The position numbers were made by a program, and so were the translations under genes. Positions 6,967 through 12,394 of a stretch of DNA of 12,394 nt are shown piece by piece; the stretch's first letter is position 1; each line of letters starts with the position of its first letter. The DNA is from Candidatus Margulisiibacteriota bacterium. Lineage in GTDB: Bacteria > Margulisbacteria > WOR-1 > O2-12-FULL-45-9. The stretch lies in NCBI GenBank assembly GCA_030018645.1, contig JASEHX010000031.1, positions 1 through 12,394 of the forward strand, read 5' to 3'. The notes under the pieces were generated by a model. It was not told where the DNA came from. It saw only the letters and a program-made list of their open reading frames with translations, and made no database searches.

Positions 6967-8115
6967 ATGGCAAGAAAAATGGTTAAGTATAACCTTATGA
7001 TCCCAGGTCCTACTCCTATACCTACTCGAGTGTTAGCGGCCATGACCCACGATATGATTGGCCATCGCGGGCCGCTTTTCTCGGCGGTAATGAAGGAAGT
7101 CATGAAAGGCCTGCGCTGGGCTTATGAGACCAAGAACGAGATTTTTGTCTATCCCTGCTCCGGTACCGGCGGGATGGAAGTAGCGGCCGTCAACACTCTG
7201 TCACCCGGCGACAAAGTAATAGTTCTTAATATCGGTAATTTTGGCGCCCGGTTCGCTAAGATTTGCAAAGCGTACGGGATGGAGGTTAATGATGTAAAGT
7301 TTGAACGCGGCAAAGCGGCCGACCCTAAAGAATTGGAAGCTGAATTGAAAAAAGGGCCGGTCAAAGCTGTCCTTTTCCAGCAAAACGAAACTTCAACCGG
7401 TGTATTGAATGATGTTGAAACGTTGGCCAAGACCGTCCGCTCTATCCAGCCGGATGCTCTGATTATTGTCGATGCGGTTTCGGGTATGCTGGCGGCGCCC
7501 TTAAAAACCGATGAATGGGATTTGGACGTGGTGGTGTCTGGATCGCAAAAAGCTTTCATGGTTCCTCCCGGGATTGCGGCCGTATCAATTTCTGCCCGGG
7601 CTTGGAAAGCTTACGAAGTATCCAAATGCCCCAAACATTATTGGGATTTTGGCTTGATGAAAGAGGAAGCGCCCAAGGGACACACTTACACTACTCCTCC
7701 TGAATCGTTGATCTTTGGTATGCGTGAAGGTTTAAAAATGCTGCAGGAAGAAGGGCGCGAAAATGTGCACGCGCGCCATCAATTTAATCGTGACTTGCTC
7801 CGAACAGCCGCGAAGGCTTTAGGATTAAAGCTATTAGCCGATGATTCGCATGCTTCACCGGCAGTCACAGCCATTTTTCCGCCGGAAGGGGTAGATGGCG
7901 AAGAAGTGCGCAAATTAATGCGGGAAGATTTTAATGTAGAGGTAGCGCCTGGACAAGGGGAACTGAAAGGCAAAATCTTCCGCATTGGCCATTTGGGCTA
8001 TGTTGATTCGCTTGATCTTATCGGCGCCTGGGCGGCGGTTGAAGTCCTCTTCAAACGGTTGGGGGCCAAAATCAACTTCGGTGCTGGTGTAAAAGCTATG
8101 ATGGAGATGCTGTAG
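6967..8115 (+). CDS. Class V PLP aminotransferase (alanine/serine-glyoxylate type)
   Basis: A fold-type I, PLP-dependent cytoplasmic aminotransferase of the AGXT/serine-pyruvate group. With the start at 6967 it has 382 residues; starting at 6961 adds two. The N-terminus MIPGPTPIPTRVLAAM and IGHRGPLFS are family hallmarks. The PLP phosphate-binding stretch is SGTGGMEV (about residues 65-72), the pyridine-N aspartate is D169 (IIVDAVSG), and the Schiff-base lysine is K195 (SGSQKAFMVPPG). The C-terminus has FRIGHLGYVD, also typical. Substrate cannot be read from sequence: glyoxylate, pyruvate, serine or alanine are candidates, and in some anaerobes relatives serve serine synthesis beside serA, which is not present here. 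It lies between the ribosomal block and lysA. Confidence 0.9.
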   Translation: MARKMVKYNLMIPGPTPIPTRVLAAMTHDMIGHRGPLFSAVMKEVMKGLRWAYETKNEIFVYPCSGTGGMEVAAVNTLSPGDKVIVLNIGNFGARFAKICKAYGMEVNDVKFERGKAADPKELEAELKKGPVKAVLFQQNETSTGVLNDVETLAKTVRSIQPDALIIVDAVSGMLAAPLKTDEWDLDVVVSGSQKAFMVPPGIAAVSISARAWKAYEVSKCPKHYWDFGLMKEEAPKGHTYTTPPESLIFGMREGLKMLQEEGRENVHARHQFNRDLLRTAAKALGLKLLADDSHASPAVTAIFPPEGVDGEEVRKLMREDFNVEVAPGQGELKGKIFRIGHLGYVDSLDLIGAWAAVEVLFKRLGAKINFGAGVKAMMEML

Positions 8116-8139
8116 TCGTAAGTTTTCTACATATTTAAC

Positions 8140-9399
8140 ATGAGCAATTTACCAGATACCGCAAAGTTGGGTAAAAATGGCCAGTTGGAAATTGGCGGCT
8201 GCAGCTGCGCGGATTTGGCCCGAAAATTCGGCACGCCGCTGTATATTATCGACGAAGCAACTGTAAGGAACCGTTGTCGTGCGTATGTCCAGTCCTTCCG
8301 CCAATCCCATCCTAACACTGAAATTGCCTTTGCCTGTAAGGCCCTTTGTACTACTTCTGTTGTCAGGTTAGTTGCGTCAGAGGGTCTTGGTTTAGATGTT
8401 TCTTCCGGCGGAGAAATTTATACAGCTAAAAAAGCCAAAGCCAGCTTAAATCATGCCTATTTTCATGGCAACAATAAGGCAGAAGACGAGTTGAAGTTCG
8501 CTCTCCAGTCCGGAGTTGGACGGATGGTAATTGATAATTTCGATGAATTAAATCGCTTGGAAAAAGCGGCCAGAGAAATCCGTAAAACGGCCAATATATT
8601 TTTGCGCATCAATCCCGGTATTGAAGCCCATACCCACGAATATATCAAGACCGGGACAGTTGATTCCAAATTCGGCGTGCCTTTAGCCCAGCTTGATGCA
8701 GTCGTTCAAGAAGCGAAAAACAAAAAAAATATCCAATTGGTTGGCCTGCATGCCCATATCGGCTCGCAAATCTTGGATGTCCAGCCGTTTGTGGATGAAA
8801 CCAAGTTATTGCTGGATTTAATTGATAAATACGGCTTGAACGAACTGGATATTGGCGGCGGTATAGGGATCCCATATTTAGAAAACGAAGCGGTGCCGGC
8901 GCTGGAAGACTTTGCCCGGCAGATCGGCGATGTATTGAAAAATCGGCCGGAGATTAAATTAATCCTTGAGCCCGGGCGCTCCATTGTGGGGCAGGCTGGA
9001 GTTACCCTTTATACCATCGGCGGGATAAAAGATATTCCGGGAATTAGGAAGTATATCTTTATTGACGGCGGGATGTCTGATAATCCTCGCCCCATCCTTT
9101 ATCAAGCCAAATATGCGGCGACCATTGTCAGCAAGGCCAGTCAGCCCAGGACCGATAAAGTTACGGTGGCCGGCCGATTTTGCGAATCAGGCGACGTGTT
9201 AATCAAAGACATTATTTTACCCAAGGTTGAGGCAGGCGATACTTTAGCCGTTTTTTGTACCGGCGCTTATAACTATGCCATGGCTTCCAATTATAACCGC
9301 GTTGGAAGGCCGGCCATGATCTTAGTGGATAATGGGAAAGCAGCATTAGTTGTAAGACGCGAAGCATACGAAGATTTAACCCGGAATGACCTATGCTAG
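8140..9399 (+). CDS. lysA: Diaminopimelate decarboxylase
   Basis: Catalyses the last step of lysine synthesis, decarboxylating meso-diaminopimelate to L-lysine, with PLP, in the cytoplasm. It has 419 residues and the alanine-racemase-like barrel plus a C-terminal beta domain. Visible landmarks are the PLP lysine K67 (FACKALC), GLDVSSGGE, HAHIGSQ (206-210), LDIGGGIG, EPGR (277-280), DGGMSDNPRP, the catalytic CESGD (348-352) and YNYAMASNYN. These together favour LysA over ornithine or arginine decarboxylases. No Shine-Dalgarno is visible in the 24-base gap before the ATG. The 3' end overlaps cdaA by seven bases. Confidence 0.95.
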   Translation: MSNLPDTAKLGKNGQLEIGGCSCADLARKFGTPLYIIDEATVRNRCRAYVQSFRQSHPNTEIAFACKALCTTSVVRLVASEGLGLDVSSGGEIYTAKKAKASLNHAYFHGNNKAEDELKFALQSGVGRMVIDNFDELNRLEKAAREIRKTANIFLRINPGIEAHTHEYIKTGTVDSKFGVPLAQLDAVVQEAKNKKNIQLVGLHAHIGSQILDVQPFVDETKLLLDLIDKYGLNELDIGGGIGIPYLENEAVPALEDFARQIGDVLKNRPEIKLILEPGRSIVGQAGVTLYTIGGIKDIPGIRKYIFIDGGMSDNPRPILYQAKYAATIVSKASQPRTDKVTVAGRFCESGDVLIKDIILPKVEAGDTLAVFCTGAYNYAMASNYNRVGRPAMILVDNGKAALVVRREAYEDLTRNDLC

Positions 9400-10154
9400 C
9401 ATTGCCGTTTACCATCCGCTGGACTGATTTACTGGACGTTTTAGTCGTTTCCGTTATGCTTTATTACATCCTCATTTGGTTCCGGGGCACTCGTGCCATT
9501 CCTCTCCTGCGCGGTTTAATTGTTATTTTGTTAGTGTATCTATTCGGCAAAGTGCTTAACTTGTATACGATCAATTGGTTATTTGATAAGTTTATTGCTG
9601 TCGTTGCTGTAATGCTGGTTATCCTTTTCCAGCCGGAATTAAGGAGAACTTTGGAGCGTTTTGGCCGGGGAAGGATTTTAGGGACGCTGGGGTTTGTTGC
9701 CGCCCAGCAGGGCAGTCATCATGTCAGGAACATTGTCCGCGCTGTCGAGCAAATGTCGGAAGATCACGTGGGGGCGCTGATTGTAATTGAACGCTCCGGC
9801 GGGCTAAACGAATACCTGGAATCAGGTGTAAAAATTGATTCGCTCATTTCGGGCGAGCTTATCCAGTCAATTTTCCATACCAAATCGCCGCTCCATGACG
9901 GCGCGGTCATCCTCCAAGGGGGCCGGATAGCGGCCGCCGGTTGTTTGCTTCCTTTGTCTGACAGCCAACTGCTGGATAAACGTTTGGGCACCCGCCATCG
10001 CGCGGCGGTAGGTATATCTGAAATTTCTGACGCGCTGGTAATTATCGTATCGGAAAAAACCGGGACCATTTCCCTGGCGGAAAATGGACAGCTAGCCCGC
10101 TACCTTACCCGCGAACAATTGGAAGAAAAACTTCTAAGCTTATGGAAAAAATAA
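9393..10154 (+). CDS. cdaA: Diadenylate cyclase, CdaA type (c-di-AMP synthase)
   Basis: Condenses two ATP into cyclic di-AMP, a messenger controlling potassium/osmolyte uptake and cell-wall homeostasis. At 253 residues it has the CdaA layout: three N-terminal membrane helices (about 12-30, 36-52, 66-80), a short linker containing FQPELRRTLERFGRG, and a cytoplasmic DAC domain. The two catalytic motifs are intact: DGA at 169-171 (LHDGAVIL) and RHR at 201-203 (GTRHRAAVG). It starts inside lysA and its end overlaps panB by 13 bases. The usual partners cdaR (ybbR) and glmM are not adjacent, so the cyclase is linked here to lysine and pantothenate genes. Confidence 0.95.
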   Translation: MLALPFTIRWTDLLDVLVVSVMLYYILIWFRGTRAIPLLRGLIVILLVYLFGKVLNLYTINWLFDKFIAVVAVMLVILFQPELRRTLERFGRGRILGTLGFVAAQQGSHHVRNIVRAVEQMSEDHVGALIVIERSGGLNEYLESGVKIDSLISGELIQSIFHTKSPLHDGAVILQGGRIAAAGCLLPLSDSQLLDKRLGTRHRAAVGISEISDALVIIVSEKTGTISLAENGQLARYLTREQLEEKLLSLWKK

Positions 10155-10891
10155 CTGTCCCCGACATTGCTGAGCTTAAAAATAACGGCCGTAAAATCGT
10201 AATGCTAACGGCCTATGACTATCCTTTTGCTAAAATTATTGACGATGCTGGGGTGGATATCATTTTGGTCGGGGACTCGTTGGGCAACGTGGTATTAGGC
10301 TACGAGAATACTCTTCCGGTTTCAATGGCAGAAATGCTGCATCATTTTAAAGCGGTAAAGCGCGGGGTAAACCGGGCGCTTCTCGTAGCCGATTTTCCGC
10401 TTTCCGGCTTTAGAGATGGTTTTGCTAACGTTAAAAAGTTGGTCAAAGCCGGCGCCGAGGCAGTAAAAATTGAAGGCATTCGGCATTTGCCATTAATTAA
10501 ACAATGTATTAAAGCCGGCATCCCCGTGATGGGGCACATTGGTTTTACCCCGCAAGACATTCAGAAATTTGGCGGAGCAAGGATGCAAGGGAAAACTCCC
10601 GCCGAAGTAAAATGTCTTATTAAAGAAGCCAAATTGCTGGAAAAGACCGGTGTCTTTGCCTTGGTGGTAGAATTGACATCTCCAGAAGCCACTCGGCAAG
10701 TGACAGAAGCTGTCAGTATCCCAACGATAAGCTGTGGTGCAGGGCCGTATGCTAATGGCCAAGTATTAGTCTTATACGATCTTATCGGTTTAACGCAGGG
10801 AAAAATTCCTAGTTTTGCCAAACAGTTGATTAACTTGTCAACTTTGACAAAAGGTGCAGTCCAGCAGTATGTGCAAGAGGTAAAAAAATAA
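10142..10891 (+). CDS. panB: 3-methyl-2-oxobutanoate hydroxymethyltransferase
   Basis: First committed enzyme of pantothenate/CoA synthesis. It transfers a hydroxymethyl group from 5,10-methylenetetrahydrofolate to ketoisovalerate, giving ketopantoate. The TIM-barrel protein has 249 residues, slightly shorter than the common 260-280. Metal ligands by comparison with E. coli PanB are D45 (LVGDSLG), D84 (VADFP) and E111 (VKIEG); the catalytic glutamate is E177 (LVVELTSPE). MLTAYDYPFAKI, PVMGHIGFTPQ and GAGPYANGQVLVLYDLIGL (key GAGPYANGQVLV) are also family signatures. SCGAGP replaces the usual GIGAGP, a mild variation. panC and panD are not in the window. The start lies within the last codons of cdaA; a tRNA gene begins three bases after the stop. 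Confidence 0.95.
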   Translation: MEKITVPDIAELKNNGRKIVMLTAYDYPFAKIIDDAGVDIILVGDSLGNVVLGYENTLPVSMAEMLHHFKAVKRGVNRALLVADFPLSGFRDGFANVKKLVKAGAEAVKIEGIRHLPLIKQCIKAGIPVMGHIGFTPQDIQKFGGARMQGKTPAEVKCLIKEAKLLEKTGVFALVVELTSPEATRQVTEAVSIPTISCGAGPYANGQVLVLYDLIGLTQGKIPSFAKQLINLSTLTKGAVQQYVQEVKK

Positions 10892-10894
10892 TTT

Positions 10895-10968
10895 GCGCCT
10901 GTAGCTCAACTGGAAAGAGCATCAGTTTCCTAAACTGGGGGTTGGGTGTTCGAGTCACCCCAGGCGCA
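10895..10968 (+). tRNA. tRNA-Arg (anticodon CCT)
   Basis: I folded this by hand into a full cloverleaf of 74 bases. The acceptor stem GCGCCTG (10895-10901) pairs perfectly with CAGGCGC (10961-10967), with discriminator A at 10968. The D stem is GCTC/GAGC, with a loop containing GG. The anticodon stem TCAGT/ACTGG has one T-G pair, and its loop TTCCTAA gives anticodon CCT at 10929-10931, reading AGG. The T stem is GGGTG/CACCC with loop TTCGAGT. The 3' CCA is not encoded. The gene lies in the same direction as panB and aroK, three and fifteen bases away, with no terminator, so it is probably cut from a polycistronic transcript. Confidence 0.95.
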
Positions 10969-10983
10969 TGAGATAGATAATAA

Positions 10984-11490
10984 ATGAATATAATACTAAT
11001 TGGCTTTATGGGATCAGGGAAATCGGCGGCGGGATATCTGCTGGCGGAAAAGTTGAGAATGCAGTACCTGGATTGCGATGCATTGATTGCCCAAGCCGAA
11101 AAAATGTCTATTACCGATATTTTTGCTAAAAAGGGCGAGAAATATTTTAGGGATTTAGAAACGGAAGTCATTAAAACTTTAGCGGATTATGATAATTTTG
11201 TAATTGCCGCCGGCGGGGGGATGGTTTTACGCGCAGAAAATGTTAAAATGCTGAAGGCGATTGGGCCATTAGTTTTATTATGGGCTGAACCGGATGCAAT
11301 TTACAGCCGCGTTCAAAACCAAACTCATCGCCCATTGCTTAATGTGCCTGATCCAAAGGCCGAAATCGAGAGAATTTTAATGGAGCGGAAACCAATTTAT
11401 GAAAAGGCGGCTGATTATACGGTAGATACGACGAATTTGGGCATTGGAGATTCAGCGGACAGGATAATTCAATGGATAAGGTCAAGGTAA
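10984..11490 (+). CDS. aroK: Shikimate kinase
   Basis: Phosphorylates shikimate at O3 with ATP in the chorismate pathway; cytoplasmic P-loop kinase. It has 168 residues. Walker A is GFMGSGKS (7-14), the shikimate/Mg-binding DCD is at 30-32, R56 lies in KYFRDLE, the GGG motif is at 77-79 (AAGGGMV), and the LID arginine is R116 in HRPLL. All key residues are present. No clear Shine-Dalgarno is seen in the 15 bases after the tRNA. The last 19 bases overlap the start of aroB in another frame, which fits the common aroK-aroB coupling. Confidence 0.95.
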   Translation: MNIILIGFMGSGKSAAGYLLAEKLRMQYLDCDALIAQAEKMSITDIFAKKGEKYFRDLETEVIKTLADYDNFVIAAGGGMVLRAENVKMLKAIGPLVLLWAEPDAIYSRVQNQTHRPLLNVPDPKAEIERILMERKPIYEKAADYTVDTTNLGIGDSADRIIQWIRSR

Positions 11491-12394
11491 ATTTAAAAGA
11501 AAACAGTTACGAGATATTGATTGGTGAAGGCATATTAAAGGATATCAATAAAATCATAACCGAGGGAAATTGGGGAAACGAGATTGTTGTTATCACGGAC
11601 TTGTTGGTTAATCGACTATTCGGGAAAAAATTAGTTAGCCGGCTGAAATCAAATATAAAGTTCAGCAAAATCATTACCGTCTTAATCCCGCGCGGTGAAA
11701 GCCATAAGAATTTGCTTGAAGCGGAAAAGGTCTATGATAAATTGATCAAAGCATCTATCCATCGCGATGCCCTTATCATTGCACTAGGCGGGGGGATTAT
11801 TGGGGACGTTGCCGGATTTATTGCCGCAACTTATATGCGGGGGATAAATTACGTCCAAGTGCCGACGACACTGCTTGCCCAGGTTGACGCTTCGGTCGGC
11901 GGGAAAACGGGGGTCAACCACCCGCTGGAAAAGAACCTGATCGGGGCGTTTTACCAGCCCAAAGCGGTGATTATTGATGTTAACACCTTAGCTAAACTGC
12001 CGGCGCGGGAGTTAAGGACCGGATTGGCTGAAGTAGTGAAATACGGCATTATCAAAGATGCCGAGTTTTTTAAATTTATTGAAGCCAATGCCCACCATTT
12101 GAACGTTAACGCTTTTCGCTCCAAAGATACCCTGCGGGCCGCAATGAAAGTGTGGCAAATCATTGTTAAAGAATCGATCAAAATCAAGGCCTGGGTGGTA
12201 AGTGAAGATGAAAAAGAAAAAATGTCTAAAATTTATAAAAAATTAATGGAATTTGAACGTCAATCATTATCATTAGATGTAGAGCCTGATGAAAAAAAAG
12301 AAGTTGAATTTATAAATAATTTATTTAAAGAATGGAAAAAATTTAAAGATGAAATGATTAAAATTACTAAAAAAATGAAGGAATCTTGGCATTT
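11472..12394 (+). CDS. aroB: 3-dehydroquinate synthase, 3' part replaced by foreign sequence, open at window end
   Basis: AroB converts DAHP to 3-dehydroquinate, the second step of the chorismate pathway, using NAD and a divalent metal. Residues 1-249 are clearly AroB: IPRGESHKN, the NAD-binding ALGGGIIGDVAGFIAATYMRG region (GGG at 106-108), QVPTTLLAQVDASVGGKTGVNH (key VDASVGGKTGVNH), and GLAEVVKYGII with metal ligand E187. At DEKE (246-249) the family should continue with a GLR...LNFGHTxGHAxE block carrying the histidine metal ligands. Instead the frame enters Lys/Glu-rich sequence from residue 250 and stays open to the window end. As written the product lacks essential residues. The likely true gene continues elsewhere. 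The start at 11472 overlaps aroK by 19 bases. Confidence 0.85.
   Translation, partial: MDKVKVNLKENSYEILIGEGILKDINKIITEGNWGNEIVVITDLLVNRLFGKKLVSRLKSNIKFSKIITVLIPRGESHKNLLEAEKVYDKLIKASIHRDALIIALGGGIIGDVAGFIAATYMRGINYVQVPTTLLAQVDASVGGKTGVNHPLEKNLIGAFYQPKAVIIDVNTLAKLPARELRTGLAEVVKYGIIKDAEFFKFIEANAHHLNVNAFRSKDTLRAAMKVWQIIVKESIKIKAWVVSEDEKEKMSKIYKKLMEFERQSLSLDVEPDEKKEVEFINNLFKEWKKFKDEMIKITKKMKESWH
12219..12394 (+). other. Abruptly AT-rich foreign tail with one open frame
   Basis: My count for 12225-12394 gives 34 G or C in 170 bases, about 20%, against roughly 45-50% in the preceding genes. Codons switch to AAA, GAA, ATT and TTA. The + frame that is in phase with aroB is open throughout; the other two + frames and all three reverse frames have early stops. 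It reads from M251 (ATG at 12222) as MSKIYKKLMEFERQSL and goes on Lys/Glu-rich and probably helical, ending KKMKESWHF. It could be the start or an internal piece of an unrelated protein. I do not recognise the family. The join lies in an A-rich run, 12207-12224. Confidence 0.8.

Noticed and set aside
8128..8140. AT-rich stretch tacatatttaac before lysA as a promoter -10 box.
   Set aside because: Only a partial match to TATAAT, and no reasonable -35 box at the right distance. Not listed as a promoter.
10895..10968. The tRNA-Arg gene as a possible integration (att) site for a mobile element.
   Set aside because: No integrase, no repeat of the tRNA 3' end, and normal housekeeping genes continue on both sides.
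11951..12187. Minus-strand open frame of 78 codons opposite aroB.
   Set aside because: It is fully antisense to strongly conserved AroB codons, including GLAEVVKYG, and has no recognisable features. Shadow frame.

Overview
This is a housekeeping segment of a bacterial chromosome. Every gene is on the + strand and they are packed almost end to end. The longest non-coding gap is 24 bases, and I saw no rho-independent terminator. The window begins inside secY and ends in an open frame. The gene order secY-adk-map-infA-rpmJ-rpsM-rpsK-rpsD-rpoA-rplQ is the distal part of the bacterial spc and alpha ribosomal operons. By eye, base composition is near half G+C up to about position 12,210. The lineage cannot be fixed from sequence alone. 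A CdaA-type diadenylate cyclase, four-cysteine Zn forms of Adk, L36 and S4, and lysA/panB/aroKB joined to a ribosomal cluster argue against a typical proteobacterium. They fit Firmicutes-like or uncultured candidate phyla (Margulisbacteria/Saganbacteria or Omnitrophota would be guesses).

Region 1 (1-6609) is the gene-expression block: translocon (secY), adenylate kinase (adk), methionine aminopeptidase (map), IF-1 (infA), proteins L36, S13, S11, S4, RNA polymerase alpha (rpoA), L17, then directly L13 and S9. Several neighbours overlap by 1-11 bases, which suggests translational coupling.

Region 2 (6614-6949) holds a 111-residue protein four bases after rpsI. Its pattern resembles the C-terminal part of the BCAM0308/NMD3-like family without the zinc ribbon that normally precedes it. 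It is the most interesting small gene here.

Region 3 (6967-10891) is metabolic: a class V aminotransferase of the alanine/serine-glyoxylate type, diaminopimelate decarboxylase (lysA), diadenylate cyclase (cdaA, without its usual cdaR neighbour) and ketopantoate hydroxymethyltransferase (panB). The last three overlap.

Region 4 (10895-12394) has a tRNA-Arg(CCT) gene squeezed between panB and aroK, then shikimate kinase (aroK) and 3-dehydroquinate synthase (aroB). After about 249 normal codons, the aroB frame changes abruptly at 12207-12224 into DNA of about 20% G+C. This tail encodes Lys/Glu-rich sequence unrelated to AroB, and the zinc-binding histidine region is missing. A chimeric contig end is the likeliest explanation; a real fusion or insertion is possible. 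No CRISPR array, insertion sequence or phage gene was found. There is no gene-free stretch over 300 bases.
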